From assembly GCA_016713985.1 (NCBI GenBank), contig JADJOD010000016.1, forward strand, positions 98,477-162,476: a stretch of 64,000 nt of DNA, written 5' to 3'. Below are positions 51,379 to 58,655 of this stretch, piece by piece. The stretch's first letter is position 1. Each line of letters begins with the position of its first letter. This DNA is from Lewinellaceae bacterium (GTDB lineage: Bacteria; Bacteroidota; Bacteroidia; Chitinophagales; Saprospiraceae). The translations under genes and the position numbers were made by a program. The notes under the pieces are model-generated. The model had not been told where the DNA came from and did no database searches. It worked only from the letters and a program-made list of their open reading frames with translations.

Positions 51379-51454
51379 GAGTGAAAGTTGTGCGTAATGT
51401 GAGGGTTGATAAGGATTAAATGTTTGAAAACCAGTTTTTTGTAAAATTTAAAGG

Positions 51455-51462
51455 CAAAGATA
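51455..51462 (-). promoter_or_regulatory. -7 element (TATCTTTG) upstream of lgt
   Basis: On the minus strand an exact TAnnTTTG match, 77 bases upstream of the lgt start at 51378. Confidence 0.45.
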
Positions 51463-51485
51463 AAAAAGGCCGGCAGGCGAAGCGC

Positions 51486-52943
51486 CTATTTTACCACGCC
51501 TTTTATCTCATAAAGTTGCCAGCCGCCGGGGAAAGTCCTTATTTCCTCCAGCCGGTAATGACTTTTTGCATAATCCCAGTTTAATATGGGATTGCGGCCC
51601 TGCCATTGCGGGCGCAGCAGGGGTTCGTTGAACAGGATAAAACTGCCCGCCGGAAAATCGGTGTACAATTGTTCCCACAGGTTGTTTATCCGCAAGCCGG
51701 GCAGGTAACTGCGCAACGCGACGTCCAGGTCGAAAGCAAAAAGGGTCGCTTCGGCGGGCAGGGCGTTTTGCAAGCCGGTCGCAATTCCTGTTTCCAGGCG
51801 ATTCCGAACAATTACCGGCCTGATTATCAGAGTGATACAGCACACCTGCACGGCAAACGTCAGGCCGATGATGGCAAACGTCAGCCGTTTGAAAAAATAG
51901 AATCCGTAGGAAAACATGCGATCCCAGGCGGGAAAAAAAATCAGCAGCAACACGGCAAATGCCGGCAGGAGATAACGCATGTTTTGGTGCGGCACACCGC
52001 CGAGAAATAAAAGGTAAACGACCAGACTGGCTGCCAGTACTTTTTTGGAGACTAAGTGCAGGTCGGTTTTTTTGAACAGCAGCAGCAAACCCGGCAGTAA
52101 AAGGCAAAACCCCGGGTGGGCCAGGGGCAGCAGGAGGTACAGGCCATTGGGAATACCGTAATTCACCGAGCCGTTTGAATTCGAAAAAGTGGCGTGGAAA
52201 TAATGCCATCCCGACCAGCCCTGCAGGAGCGAATGCCCGAACACGCTGCCCGGCACGTCGGTTTTTAGCCAGAAATGGGGAAAAACGGCCAGTAACCCGA
52301 CCAAAATAGTGGCACCCGCAAACACCCATCGCCTGTTTTCCACCAGGTACAAACCAACTGCGATCACTAGGGGAGCCAGCAAAACGGCCAAGGAAAAACG
52401 GGTGATTACGGCCAATCCGGCAAAAAACGCCGCCCAAACGGCTGTTCCGATCCGCCCGGTTTCGAGTACTCGCAATCCGTGCGCCAGTGCCGCCAGAAAA
52501 AACGCCAGCCCCGGCGCATCGGACATGGACGTCAGCCCCGCCCGTACAAAATAAGGCGCCAGCAACAGCCCCGCTACCGTAAAAGTCCAGCGGCTCCCGG
52601 CGCGCGCGCCGGGGGTCAGCACCTGCAGGCAGCGGTCGAAAAAATACGCCGCCGCTCCGGCAGCCGCCCAGGAAATAATTTGTAAAGCAAGGGCAGCAAC
52701 CAAACCGGTCAATTGCAACAGGGCTCCGCAAAGCGGGTATCCGACCGCAAACTCCGCGTCGCCACGCCCGGCCGGGAGGTAGGGCAGCCCCCTGAGGTGG
52801 TCAAAATATGCCCGGCTGAGGCGAAGATACTCATGGGCGTCCTGCCCGTATAAGCCATTGAATGATAATATCTTAGCGAGTATTATTAAAATGGCGACAA
52901 CGGCTAAGGGCAGAAATCGCAGGGGGTGTCGGTTCGAAGTCAT
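51486..52943 (-). CDS. Polytopic GT39/GT-C-like glycosyltransferase
   Basis: A protein of 485 residues from ATG 52943, with about eleven membrane helices. The GT-C catalytic loop is recognisable by the acidic motif in NGLYGQDAHEYLRLSRAYF after helix 1, followed by EFAVGYPLCGALLQLTG and GLTSMSDAPGLAFFLAAL. A periplasmic tail of about 90 residues (FAFDLDVALRSYLPGLRINN, HYRLEEIRTFPGGWQLYEI) follows. It probably transfers a sugar from a polyprenyl-phosphate donor. It is similar in build but not closely alike to the other glycosyltransferase at 46612-48077. Confidence 0.78.
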   Translation of the reverse strand: MTSNRHPLRFLPLAVVAILIILAKILSFNGLYGQDAHEYLRLSRAYFDHLRGLPYLPAGRGDAEFAVGYPLCGALLQLTGLVAALALQIISWAAAGAAAYFFDRCLQVLTPGARAGSRWTFTVAGLLLAPYFVRAGLTSMSDAPGLAFFLAALAHGLRVLETGRIGTAVWAAFFAGLAVITRFSLAVLLAPLVIAVGLYLVENRRWVFAGATILVGLLAVFPHFWLKTDVPGSVFGHSLLQGWSGWHYFHATFSNSNGSVNYGIPNGLYLLLPLAHPGFCLLLPGLLLLFKKTDLHLVSKKVLAASLVVYLLFLGGVPHQNMRYLLPAFAVLLLIFFPAWDRMFSYGFYFFKRLTFAIIGLTFAVQVCCITLIIRPVIVRNRLETGIATGLQNALPAEATLFAFDLDVALRSYLPGLRINNLWEQLYTDFPAGSFILFNEPLLRPQWQGRNPILNWDYAKSHYRLEEIRTFPGGWQLYEIKGVVK

Positions 52944-52985
52944 CCGAAAGTTGTGTGGATTTTGACCCCGCAAATTCTGAAATTA

Positions 52986-53018
52986 AGTCATAGTCTCCAT
53001 TAAAATGAGACTATGACT
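52986..53018. repeat. 12-bp perfect inverted repeat with inner CATT/AATG stem
   Basis: AGTCATAGTCTC (52986-52997) and GAGACTATGACT (53007-53018) are exact reverse complements. It lies in the 120-base gap between the glycosyltransferase start and the next gene's end. Confidence 0.6.
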
Positions 53019-53042
53019 ATGCCACCAAGCAGTGTGAAGTAT

Positions 53043-53099
53043 AAAAAAGTGAGATGCAGGAATTCACGGCCAGCCGAATTCCTGCATTTTCACTTTTTT
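53043..53099 (-). terminator. Long hairpin enclosing the stop codon of the secreted protein gene
   Basis: ATGCAGGAATTC (53054-53065) and GAATTCCTGCAT (53076-53087) are exact reverse complements; the outer parts AAAAAAGTGA and TCACTTTTTT extend the stem with a small bulge. The stop codon of the gene on this strand (53064-53066) lies at the end of the stem. The trailing T6 on the minus strand makes a terminator. Confidence 0.75.
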
Positions 53100-53504
53100 C
53101 TGATCCTCCCTGAGGGCGGTCATCTGCACGGAAACGGTTGTCCCCTGTGCATCAATATTTTTCGAATATACGTTACCATGTTGATCGTAAGTTAGGTAAA
53201 AATTGTCGGCGGCATAATCGGCCGCCTGTTGTTTTTTCTGTACATCCCACACGGAATAGCCGTGCAGGCGGGTACCGAGGTTTGTTTTTTCAGCGCGCAT
53301 TTTCTGTTCGATCAGGCGCTGGCATTTTTGCTGACTGTCAAAATAACGGATGCGAATTTGCCATTCGGACGCGTTTTTTCCACCAACCAGCAGGCCCACA
53401 TGTTGTACGGAGCCGGCGGTAAACCGGACTTCGTAAGCGTTTTGAGCCGAAAGACGGCATGCTGAAAACAGCAACAGCAGAAGGATAAGGCGTGTGGGTT
53501 CCAT
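53064..53504 (-). CDS. Small secreted protein of unknown function
   Basis: A protein of 146 residues. Signal peptide MEPTRLILLLLLFSACRLSA, cleaved near SAQ or lipidated at LFSAC. The mature part has beta strands (YEVRFTAGSVQHVGLLVGGK, EWQIRIRYFDSQQKCQRLIE, DNFYLTYDQHGNVYSKNI). No family recognised. The gene is isolated between hairpins and the G-rich repeat region. Confidence 0.6.
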   Translation of the reverse strand: MEPTRLILLLLLFSACRLSAQNAYEVRFTAGSVQHVGLLVGGKNASEWQIRIRYFDSQQKCQRLIEQKMRAEKTNLGTRLHGYSVWDVQKKQQAADYAADNFYLTYDQHGNVYSKNIDAQGTTVSVQMTALREDQKKVKMQEFGWP

Positions 53505-53652
53505 AATTTTTGAAGGCGGTTTTTCATTTGGGTGAGGAAAACAGGGTGAACAATAACCGGGGAAGGACGGCAGGGTCTTTTGGGAAATGTCTGCCGCCCT
53601 TTCCGGTTGGTTATCAAGGGATTAAAAGGCTTTTGGGGCTACGCTGGGGTTA

Positions 53653-53790
53653 ACGGTATTTGGGGTTTCGGTTCATGGGGGGCAATCGGGGTTATTTGGG
53701 GTTTCGGTTCATGGGGGGCAATCGGGGTTACTGGTATTTGGGGTTTCGGTTAATGGGGGCAATCGGCAATCGGGGTTTTGGTTAATCGGG
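53653..53790. repeat. G-rich tandem repeat of about 36-42-base units
   Basis: Three units begin TTTGGGGTTTCGGTT at 53659, 53695 and 53737, each followed by CATGGGGGGCAATCGGGG or a variant. G-runs of four to six are regularly spaced on the plus strand. G-rich degenerate sequence (GGGG every 8-12 bases) continues to about 53870. No gene is present in 53505-53927. Confidence 0.85.
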
Positions 53791-53917
53791 GGTTCTTTGG
53801 GTATCTGAAGGCGTTTTACCGGATGATTGGTTTTTGGGGGTTGGTTTTCGGGGTGTTTCCGGGTGTTGTGTGGTTTTTGAAAGAATAGTCGGACGGTGTT
53901 CAAAAACGTCAATTCCG

Positions 53918-53935
53918 GTAGAAATTCTACTTTTG
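53918..53935 (+). promoter_or_regulatory. -7 element (TACTTTTG) with overlapping 13-bp palindrome, sigma factor gene
   Basis: TACTTTTG at 53928-53935 is an exact TAnnTTTG match, 29 bases before ATG 53965. GTAGAAATTCTAC at 53918-53930 is a perfect palindrome (odd length) overlapping its left half and could be an operator for autoregulation. Confidence 0.5.
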
Positions 53936-53964
53936 CCAAACATAATCAAGTTGCAACCTCCTTT

Positions 53965-54648
53965 ATGGCGCTCTCCTTCGATTTTTTCCGAAAACCATGC
54001 ACTGCATTTACCGATGAAGAATTTGTCGCGATGATCCGTGCGGGCGGCAAGTCCGCCGAACAAGCTTTTCAATGCCTGTATCAGCTGTATTTCGACATGG
54101 TTCGTATGTCCGTGCATTATCACAGCCTGGAAAAGGAAGAAATCATGGAAGCTTACGGCGATGCGCTGTTGGCCCTGAGGGTCAATATATTAAAAGACAA
54201 ATGGCAGCAAAAGGGACGGCTGCGCGCGTTTTTCGCCATGATCTTCCGAAATAAATGTATTGACGTTATCCGGGGCAACCCGACTAATAAAATAGACGCA
54301 GGTTTGGAGACTTATCTGCGCAAGGAAGCCGGCGAAAGTCCTGCGAATCCGGAAGAAACAATGACACACCGGGAAGACGAGCGGGATGAAGAGCAACGCT
54401 CCGACCGCCGTAAAAAATGCCTGGAAGAAGCCACCCAAAAAATTGCCCAACGCGATATGGATATCCTGAGCGATTATTTCGTGAATAACATGTCCGCCAA
54501 AGACCTGGCTGAAAAACACGGCCTTAAAAACGCCGGCTCGGCCCGGACGACGGCGTATAAACTTAAAAACAAACTGGACGAAAGTATCCGGGAACTTTGT
54601 GAAACCAACCCCGAATGCCGCATCCTTTGCCCGGCAAAACAAAAATGA
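53965..54648 (+). CDS. Sigma-70-family (ECF-like) RNA polymerase sigma factor
   Basis: A protein of 227 residues from ATG 53965; an in-frame TTG/ATG upstream at 53896 overlaps the promoter. Region 2 is seen as FTDEEFVAMIRAGGKSAEQA, FQCLYQLYFDMVRMSVHYH, EIMEAYGDALLALRVNIL and GRLRAFFAMIFRNKCIDVIR. Region 4 appears as ATQKIAQRDMDILSDYFVNN and MSAKDLAEKHGLKNAGSART, a helix-turn-helix. The linker between is long and acidic. It is followed by an anti-sigma-like gene, a usual pair. The pair stands next to a CHAT protease gene on the other strand. Confidence 0.87.
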   Translation: MALSFDFFRKPCTAFTDEEFVAMIRAGGKSAEQAFQCLYQLYFDMVRMSVHYHSLEKEEIMEAYGDALLALRVNILKDKWQQKGRLRAFFAMIFRNKCIDVIRGNPTNKIDAGLETYLRKEAGESPANPEETMTHREDERDEEQRSDRRKKCLEEATQKIAQRDMDILSDYFVNNMSAKDLAEKHGLKNAGSARTTAYKLKNKLDESIRELCETNPECRILCPAKQK

Positions 54649-54684
54649 CACTCCTTTTTATTCCTGTTCAAAACCCGCTAAACA

Positions 54685-55422
54685 ATGGAAAATCAACATT
54701 ACATCAGCATTGAAGCATATCTCCGGAAACAACTGCCGCCCGAAAGAAAAAAAGCCTTTGAGTTGAAAATAGCCACCGACCCCGCTTTGGCGGCCGATGT
54801 GGCGTTTTATGAAGCGGTGCTGCTTCACCACGACCAAAAACTCAAGGCGGCGTGGAAAAAAACAGGGGAGGCGATGTTTGATGCGCCTGCGATTGTTGCA
54901 CGACCGGCGCCCCGGCTGAATCGTATGCAGTGGGCGGCTGCGGCTGCACTGGCCCTGCTGCTCACCGCCACGGGCATCTGGTACACCACTTTTTACAACC
55001 CTTACCGCGCTATCGTCGCGGAATACCAGGAACCCTATCGTTATTCGGGTACCTTAAGCGGCGGCGACTCCGGCACGGAAGATGTTCAGTGGCGGCAAAC
55101 CCTGGAGGCTTACCGCTCCAAAGATTTAAACGGCGCCATAAAATCCGCAGAAAAACTCCGGTTGTCCGCCCGGTATGGCGACGACGCCCGGCTGCTCAGC
55201 GGGGTGATCTGGCTGGAAAAAGGCCGGGCGCAGGAAGCCGTTCAGGCCCTGGAAGGTGTACAAACACCCGCGCTGCGCCGCAAAGCGCAGTTTTACACGG
55301 CACTGGCCTATCTCGAAGCCAAAGAACCCGATAAAGCCCGCGATATTTTAAAAGCCATCGATACCGGCAGCCCCTACCGCGGCAAAGCCGATGAGGTACT
55401 GGAAAAATTATCCAAAAAATAG
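54685..55422 (+). CDS. Anti-sigma-like membrane protein with periplasmic TPR domain
   Basis: A protein of 245 residues. Residues 1-60 (ISIEAYLRKQLPPERKKAFE, IATDPALAADVAFYEAVLL) show the helical anti-sigma pattern of the RskA/FecR type but without a zinc-binding HxxxCxxC. One membrane helix at about 83-104 (WAAAAALALLLTATGIWYTT) separates it from a periplasmic part of about 140 residues with TPR-like helices (ARYGDDARLLSGVIWLEKG, AQFYTALAYLEAKEPDKARD). It is encoded 36 bases after the sigma gene. It is probably the membrane inhibitor of the sigma factor; the signal it senses is unknown. Confidence 0.78.
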   Translation: MENQHYISIEAYLRKQLPPERKKAFELKIATDPALAADVAFYEAVLLHHDQKLKAAWKKTGEAMFDAPAIVARPAPRLNRMQWAAAAALALLLTATGIWYTTFYNPYRAIVAEYQEPYRYSGTLSGGDSGTEDVQWRQTLEAYRSKDLNGAIKSAEKLRLSARYGDDARLLSGVIWLEKGRAQEAVQALEGVQTPALRRKAQFYTALAYLEAKEPDKARDILKAIDTGSPYRGKADEVLEKLSKK

Positions 55423-55437
55423 GTCAATTGCTCCGGT

Positions 55438-55492
55438 AAGTAGCAGGACGGAAAGAGTCTCCGTCCAGATGATTCATTCTCAGAATGGTCGG
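55438..55492. repeat. Dispersed two-hairpin repeat, copy B
   Basis: A 55-base segment matching 42940-42995. Hairpin 1 here is GGACGGA...TCCGTCC, in which a G-C pair of copy A has become A-T on both sides. It lies between the anti-sigma-like and CHAT genes, which converge. Confidence 0.7.
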
Positions 55493-55508
55493 AAGAAAAT
55501 TGGGGTCA

Positions 55509-58499
55509 TTAATTTTGCCCTGGCACATACCTGAAAATGATCGCCAGCAAGATCAAAATGCCACCCAGTAATACCAAAGTGCTCCAAACCATGCCGCAGG
55601 AATAGGTGCGGCCCTGAATGCTGAAGTAACAGCCTTCGGGTACGGCTTGCAGCGGGCTTGCGTCGCCGGTCAGTACAAAACCGGACCAGTAGTAGGGCGC
55701 GGCCGATTTGCCGGTTTTCAAAAACTCTTTTTTCGCCAGTTGTAACGCGATATCCTTGCGTTTTCCTTCCCGGATATGCCGGAAGAAGGACTGGGTGAGT
55801 TGATCGGTCGCTTCGTCGTCCACGGTCCAGAGGGTCATGGCGGCGCTGGGGCAACCGGCATCGAGGAAGGCGCGCGCGAGGCTCAAAACGCCTTCTCCGC
55901 CAACCACCTTGCCCACACCGGTTTCGCAGGCGCTGAGCACCACGAGGTCGGCATTCAGGCGCATGAGGCTGATTTCCTGGGCAAACAAAAGATTGGGCAC
56001 TTCCTCCGCAGGCAGTTGGCTGGCGGCAGCCAGTACGGTCGATTTTCGCGTGCTGTCGCCGGTACTGGAAGTAAAAGCCAGGTAAGAGCGCCCCGGCGTG
56101 ACGTTGTCGGCGCGGCCGTGGCCGTAAAAGTGTAAAATTTGGCAATCGCCTGCGCGTTCCCGAAACCGCTCCTTGGTGGCAGCAAAGCCTGTTAACAGTT
56201 GGCCGCTGAACAGGTCCCTCAACGCCGCTACGCAGTCGCTGCCGAATTCCACCCAGGGGAATGTTTTTGATTTATACGCGGGGGCTATTCCGAAATAACC
56301 TTCGCGGGGATTTCGGCCGGTTCGTTGGTTGCCCTGCATCAGCACCGTTGCCGAAGGTGCAAAACGCACGGCCACGTCGCGAAACAGATACGGCAATTGA
56401 TTGAAAGAGTCCAGGCCTTGCGTCGGGCCCTTGAGCAGGAGGTCGAACGGAAAAGCGCCGAGGATGCCGTCGGGCACTATAATCAGTTCGCGCAACGGAA
56501 ACCCCGCAGCAACCGGCGCCAGCAGTGAATCGTAAAGCAGGGTTGATTCCCGAACAAACCGGGCCAGGTATTCCGGATCGACGTCGGTTCGTTTGGCGGC
56601 TTCCTCGTCGTTGCGCACTGCGGCGATGAACGCTTCGATATTGGCTGCAGAAAGGGTGTGCCGCGCCAGGCGCACTTCCCGCCGGGTGATGCCGACCTGG
56701 TAGAGCGCACCCGTCGCCGGGTTGTAAAAATACGCGACCAGCATGGCGTCGTCGCCGCCCAACTGCGCCCGGATGCCGGACAAGGAAACGATCCGGGTGG
56801 AATCGCCGCCGGTATAGGCGCCGGAAAACGACCTTATTTCCTTGTTGAGGACGCCCCGCTCGTCTTCCAGTATAAAAATCTGCCGTTTTTGCTGTTCAAT
56901 CATTTCCGTCGGCTCGCCGTCGGCTTCCATTTCCGCCAGCGTATTTCGCTGTTTTGTAAGTTTGGCGCGGAGCAGTTTCTCCCGTTCCAGCAATTCCCCG
57001 GGTATTCCGGAGGTGTTGAGTGTGGCGTCGTCCGCCAGTTTTTGGCGCAAAAGCAAGGCGCGGCTTCGTTCGGAAAAATCAACGATACGGGCCGGTGTTT
57101 CGGGCTCCTGCAGTTGTTCGTTTCGTTCAAAAAGAATGCGGAAATAACGCTCGTGAAGCGCCCGGGTGTATTCCTGCGAGTTCAGTACGGACGATTCGAA
57201 GCCGTACGTGGACGTCAATACATCGGCGCTGCGCAAGGCGAGAGCGATGGTGGTGTCGGCTAAACGAAGCAGTTCGGCCGGGTGATTGTTTTGTTCGTAT
57301 TGTTGCCAGAGTATTTCACTTTTCAGGTCGAGCGCTTCGAGGATGGTATTTTCCGGGTAAAAAGACGCGGGATCCGGGTTGTCGAATACTCCGGCCGGCC
57401 GGAAGGTGGGAATTACGTAACGAAGCGCTTCGTTGCAGAGCCCGAGTGTGCCGGCTCCGGAAGGGTTTTGCCCGGCGGCCAGTTGTGCCCGGCGCAAGAG
57501 GACTTTGGCCAATTCGCGGTCGAGCGGGTACCCGTATGACCGCCGGATGTCTTCGGAGCGTTGGAAAAACCCATCGGCCTGTTGGGTATTCCCGGCTTTC
57601 AGTTCCACTTCACCGAGCGTCTGCAGGGCTTCCGGGTTTTCGGGGTCGTATTCCAGACTGCGGTTGGCGAGCGCCCGGGCGGAATCGGGATCGCCGGCGC
57701 GCCACATCGCCTCCGCCCAGTTGGATAACAACAAAGTGCGGACTTCCGTGATACGCTGCGGGCTTCCTCCGGGGTTTTTGAGGCTGTATTGCAACCCTGT
57801 GTCGTAATTGCTGCAGGCCGGCGCGAGATTGCCGACATCCATCAAAGCGCGCCCCAGGTCGCAATAAATTTCGGGAATGGCAGCCGTATCTCCCTGCACG
57901 ATGCTGGAATCACGCGCGATTTGCAGCAGGTTGACGGCTTTGTCGCTTTCTCCCAGCCGGGTGTACATGTTGGCGAGGGGTTTGTATAAAAACTGGCCGG
58001 AATACCGGCCTGCGGCTTTAAAGCCGTTTTCGTGCGACCGGCGGGCTTTTTCGTAGTGCAAAAGAGCGTTGAGGTAATCTCTGTTAAACCGGTTGTAAAG
58101 AAAAGCAATCTGTAAATGCAGCAAACCTGCAATTTCAGTATGTTGATCTTCCATCAGGGCGACATCGGCCTTCAACGAATCGAGGGCTCTCCGGACACCA
58201 TTTTCTTCGTCGGAATTCCGTATAATTTTGGTTTTGAGGATACGGGCCCTCACCCAGGTTGCCCAGTTGCAGTCATTGGCGCGAACGGATTCAGTCACAA
58301 TCTCCGCAATAGAGTCAGCGTCGGCATATTGCTTTTTGCCGAATAGGTATTCACTTTTATCCTGTAATGAATCGATTTCAGAACAGGTTTCTTTTGAGGG
58401 AGCAGGCACTTTGTTTTGTTGGCAACCTGCTGTAACAAGCAGCCCTGTTACAGCGATAAAAAACCATAAAACAGGAGGTAATGCGGAAAAATGGCGCAT
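55509..58499 (-). CDS. CHAT-domain (caspase-fold) protease with TPR repeats, lipoprotein
   Basis: A protein of 996 residues. The signal peptide ends GLLVTAGCQQNK (lipobox TAGC). Residues about 60-500 are TPR helices (LLHYEKARRSHENGFKAAGR, YDPENPEALQTLGEVELKAG). A coiled linker (LREKLLRAKLTKQRNTLAEM-like) leads to the C-terminal CHAT domain: FPLRELIIVPDGILGAFPFD, the catalytic His794 in ILHFYGHGRAD, and the catalytic Cys858 in LVVLSACETGVGK; then GEGVLSLARAFLDAGCPSA. A hydrophobic C-terminal helix (WSTLVLLGGILILLAIIFRY) ends the protein. Both catalytic residues are intact. It is probably an envelope-anchored caspase-like peptidase. Confidence 0.92.
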   Translation of the reverse strand: MRHFSALPPVLWFFIAVTGLLVTAGCQQNKVPAPSKETCSEIDSLQDKSEYLFGKKQYADADSIAEIVTESVRANDCNWATWVRARILKTKIIRNSDEENGVRRALDSLKADVALMEDQHTEIAGLLHLQIAFLYNRFNRDYLNALLHYEKARRSHENGFKAAGRYSGQFLYKPLANMYTRLGESDKAVNLLQIARDSSIVQGDTAAIPEIYCDLGRALMDVGNLAPACSNYDTGLQYSLKNPGGSPQRITEVRTLLLSNWAEAMWRAGDPDSARALANRSLEYDPENPEALQTLGEVELKAGNTQQADGFFQRSEDIRRSYGYPLDRELAKVLLRRAQLAAGQNPSGAGTLGLCNEALRYVIPTFRPAGVFDNPDPASFYPENTILEALDLKSEILWQQYEQNNHPAELLRLADTTIALALRSADVLTSTYGFESSVLNSQEYTRALHERYFRILFERNEQLQEPETPARIVDFSERSRALLLRQKLADDATLNTSGIPGELLEREKLLRAKLTKQRNTLAEMEADGEPTEMIEQQKRQIFILEDERGVLNKEIRSFSGAYTGGDSTRIVSLSGIRAQLGGDDAMLVAYFYNPATGALYQVGITRREVRLARHTLSAANIEAFIAAVRNDEEAAKRTDVDPEYLARFVRESTLLYDSLLAPVAAGFPLRELIIVPDGILGAFPFDLLLKGPTQGLDSFNQLPYLFRDVAVRFAPSATVLMQGNQRTGRNPREGYFGIAPAYKSKTFPWVEFGSDCVAALRDLFSGQLLTGFAATKERFRERAGDCQILHFYGHGRADNVTPGRSYLAFTSSTGDSTRKSTVLAAASQLPAEEVPNLLFAQEISLMRLNADLVVLSACETGVGKVVGGEGVLSLARAFLDAGCPSAAMTLWTVDDEATDQLTQSFFRHIREGKRKDIALQLAKKEFLKTGKSAAPYYWSGFVLTGDASPLQAVPEGCYFSIQGRTYSCGMVWSTLVLLGGILILLAIIFRYVPGQN

Positions 58500-58655
58500 A
58501 AATTCGGGTAGGAAAATTGTTTTCTATAGTATGTGGGAAAGTGCAAATACCTGCGTTACCACAACCGGTAACGCAGGTAATATTCGAAAAAAACGCAGTG
58601 TGAGTGCGATTATTCTGTAAAATACAGAAATATACCGGCGATCATGAACAGGTAT

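Noticed and set aside
53653..53790. CRISPR array
   Set aside because: Repeats differ in length, have no unique spacers of constant size, and no cas genes are present.
53709..53939. A 76-codon minus-strand frame rich in Pro, Asn and Thr
   Set aside because: It is only the translation of the G-rich tandem repeat and overlaps the sigma promoter; no start context and no family.
55509..58499. CHAT protein as a CRISPR-associated (type III-E) or gasdermin-type defence protease
   Set aside because: No cas7-11-like, CRISPR or gasdermin-like gene is nearby, and the protein has a lipoprotein signal; a defence role is not supported here.
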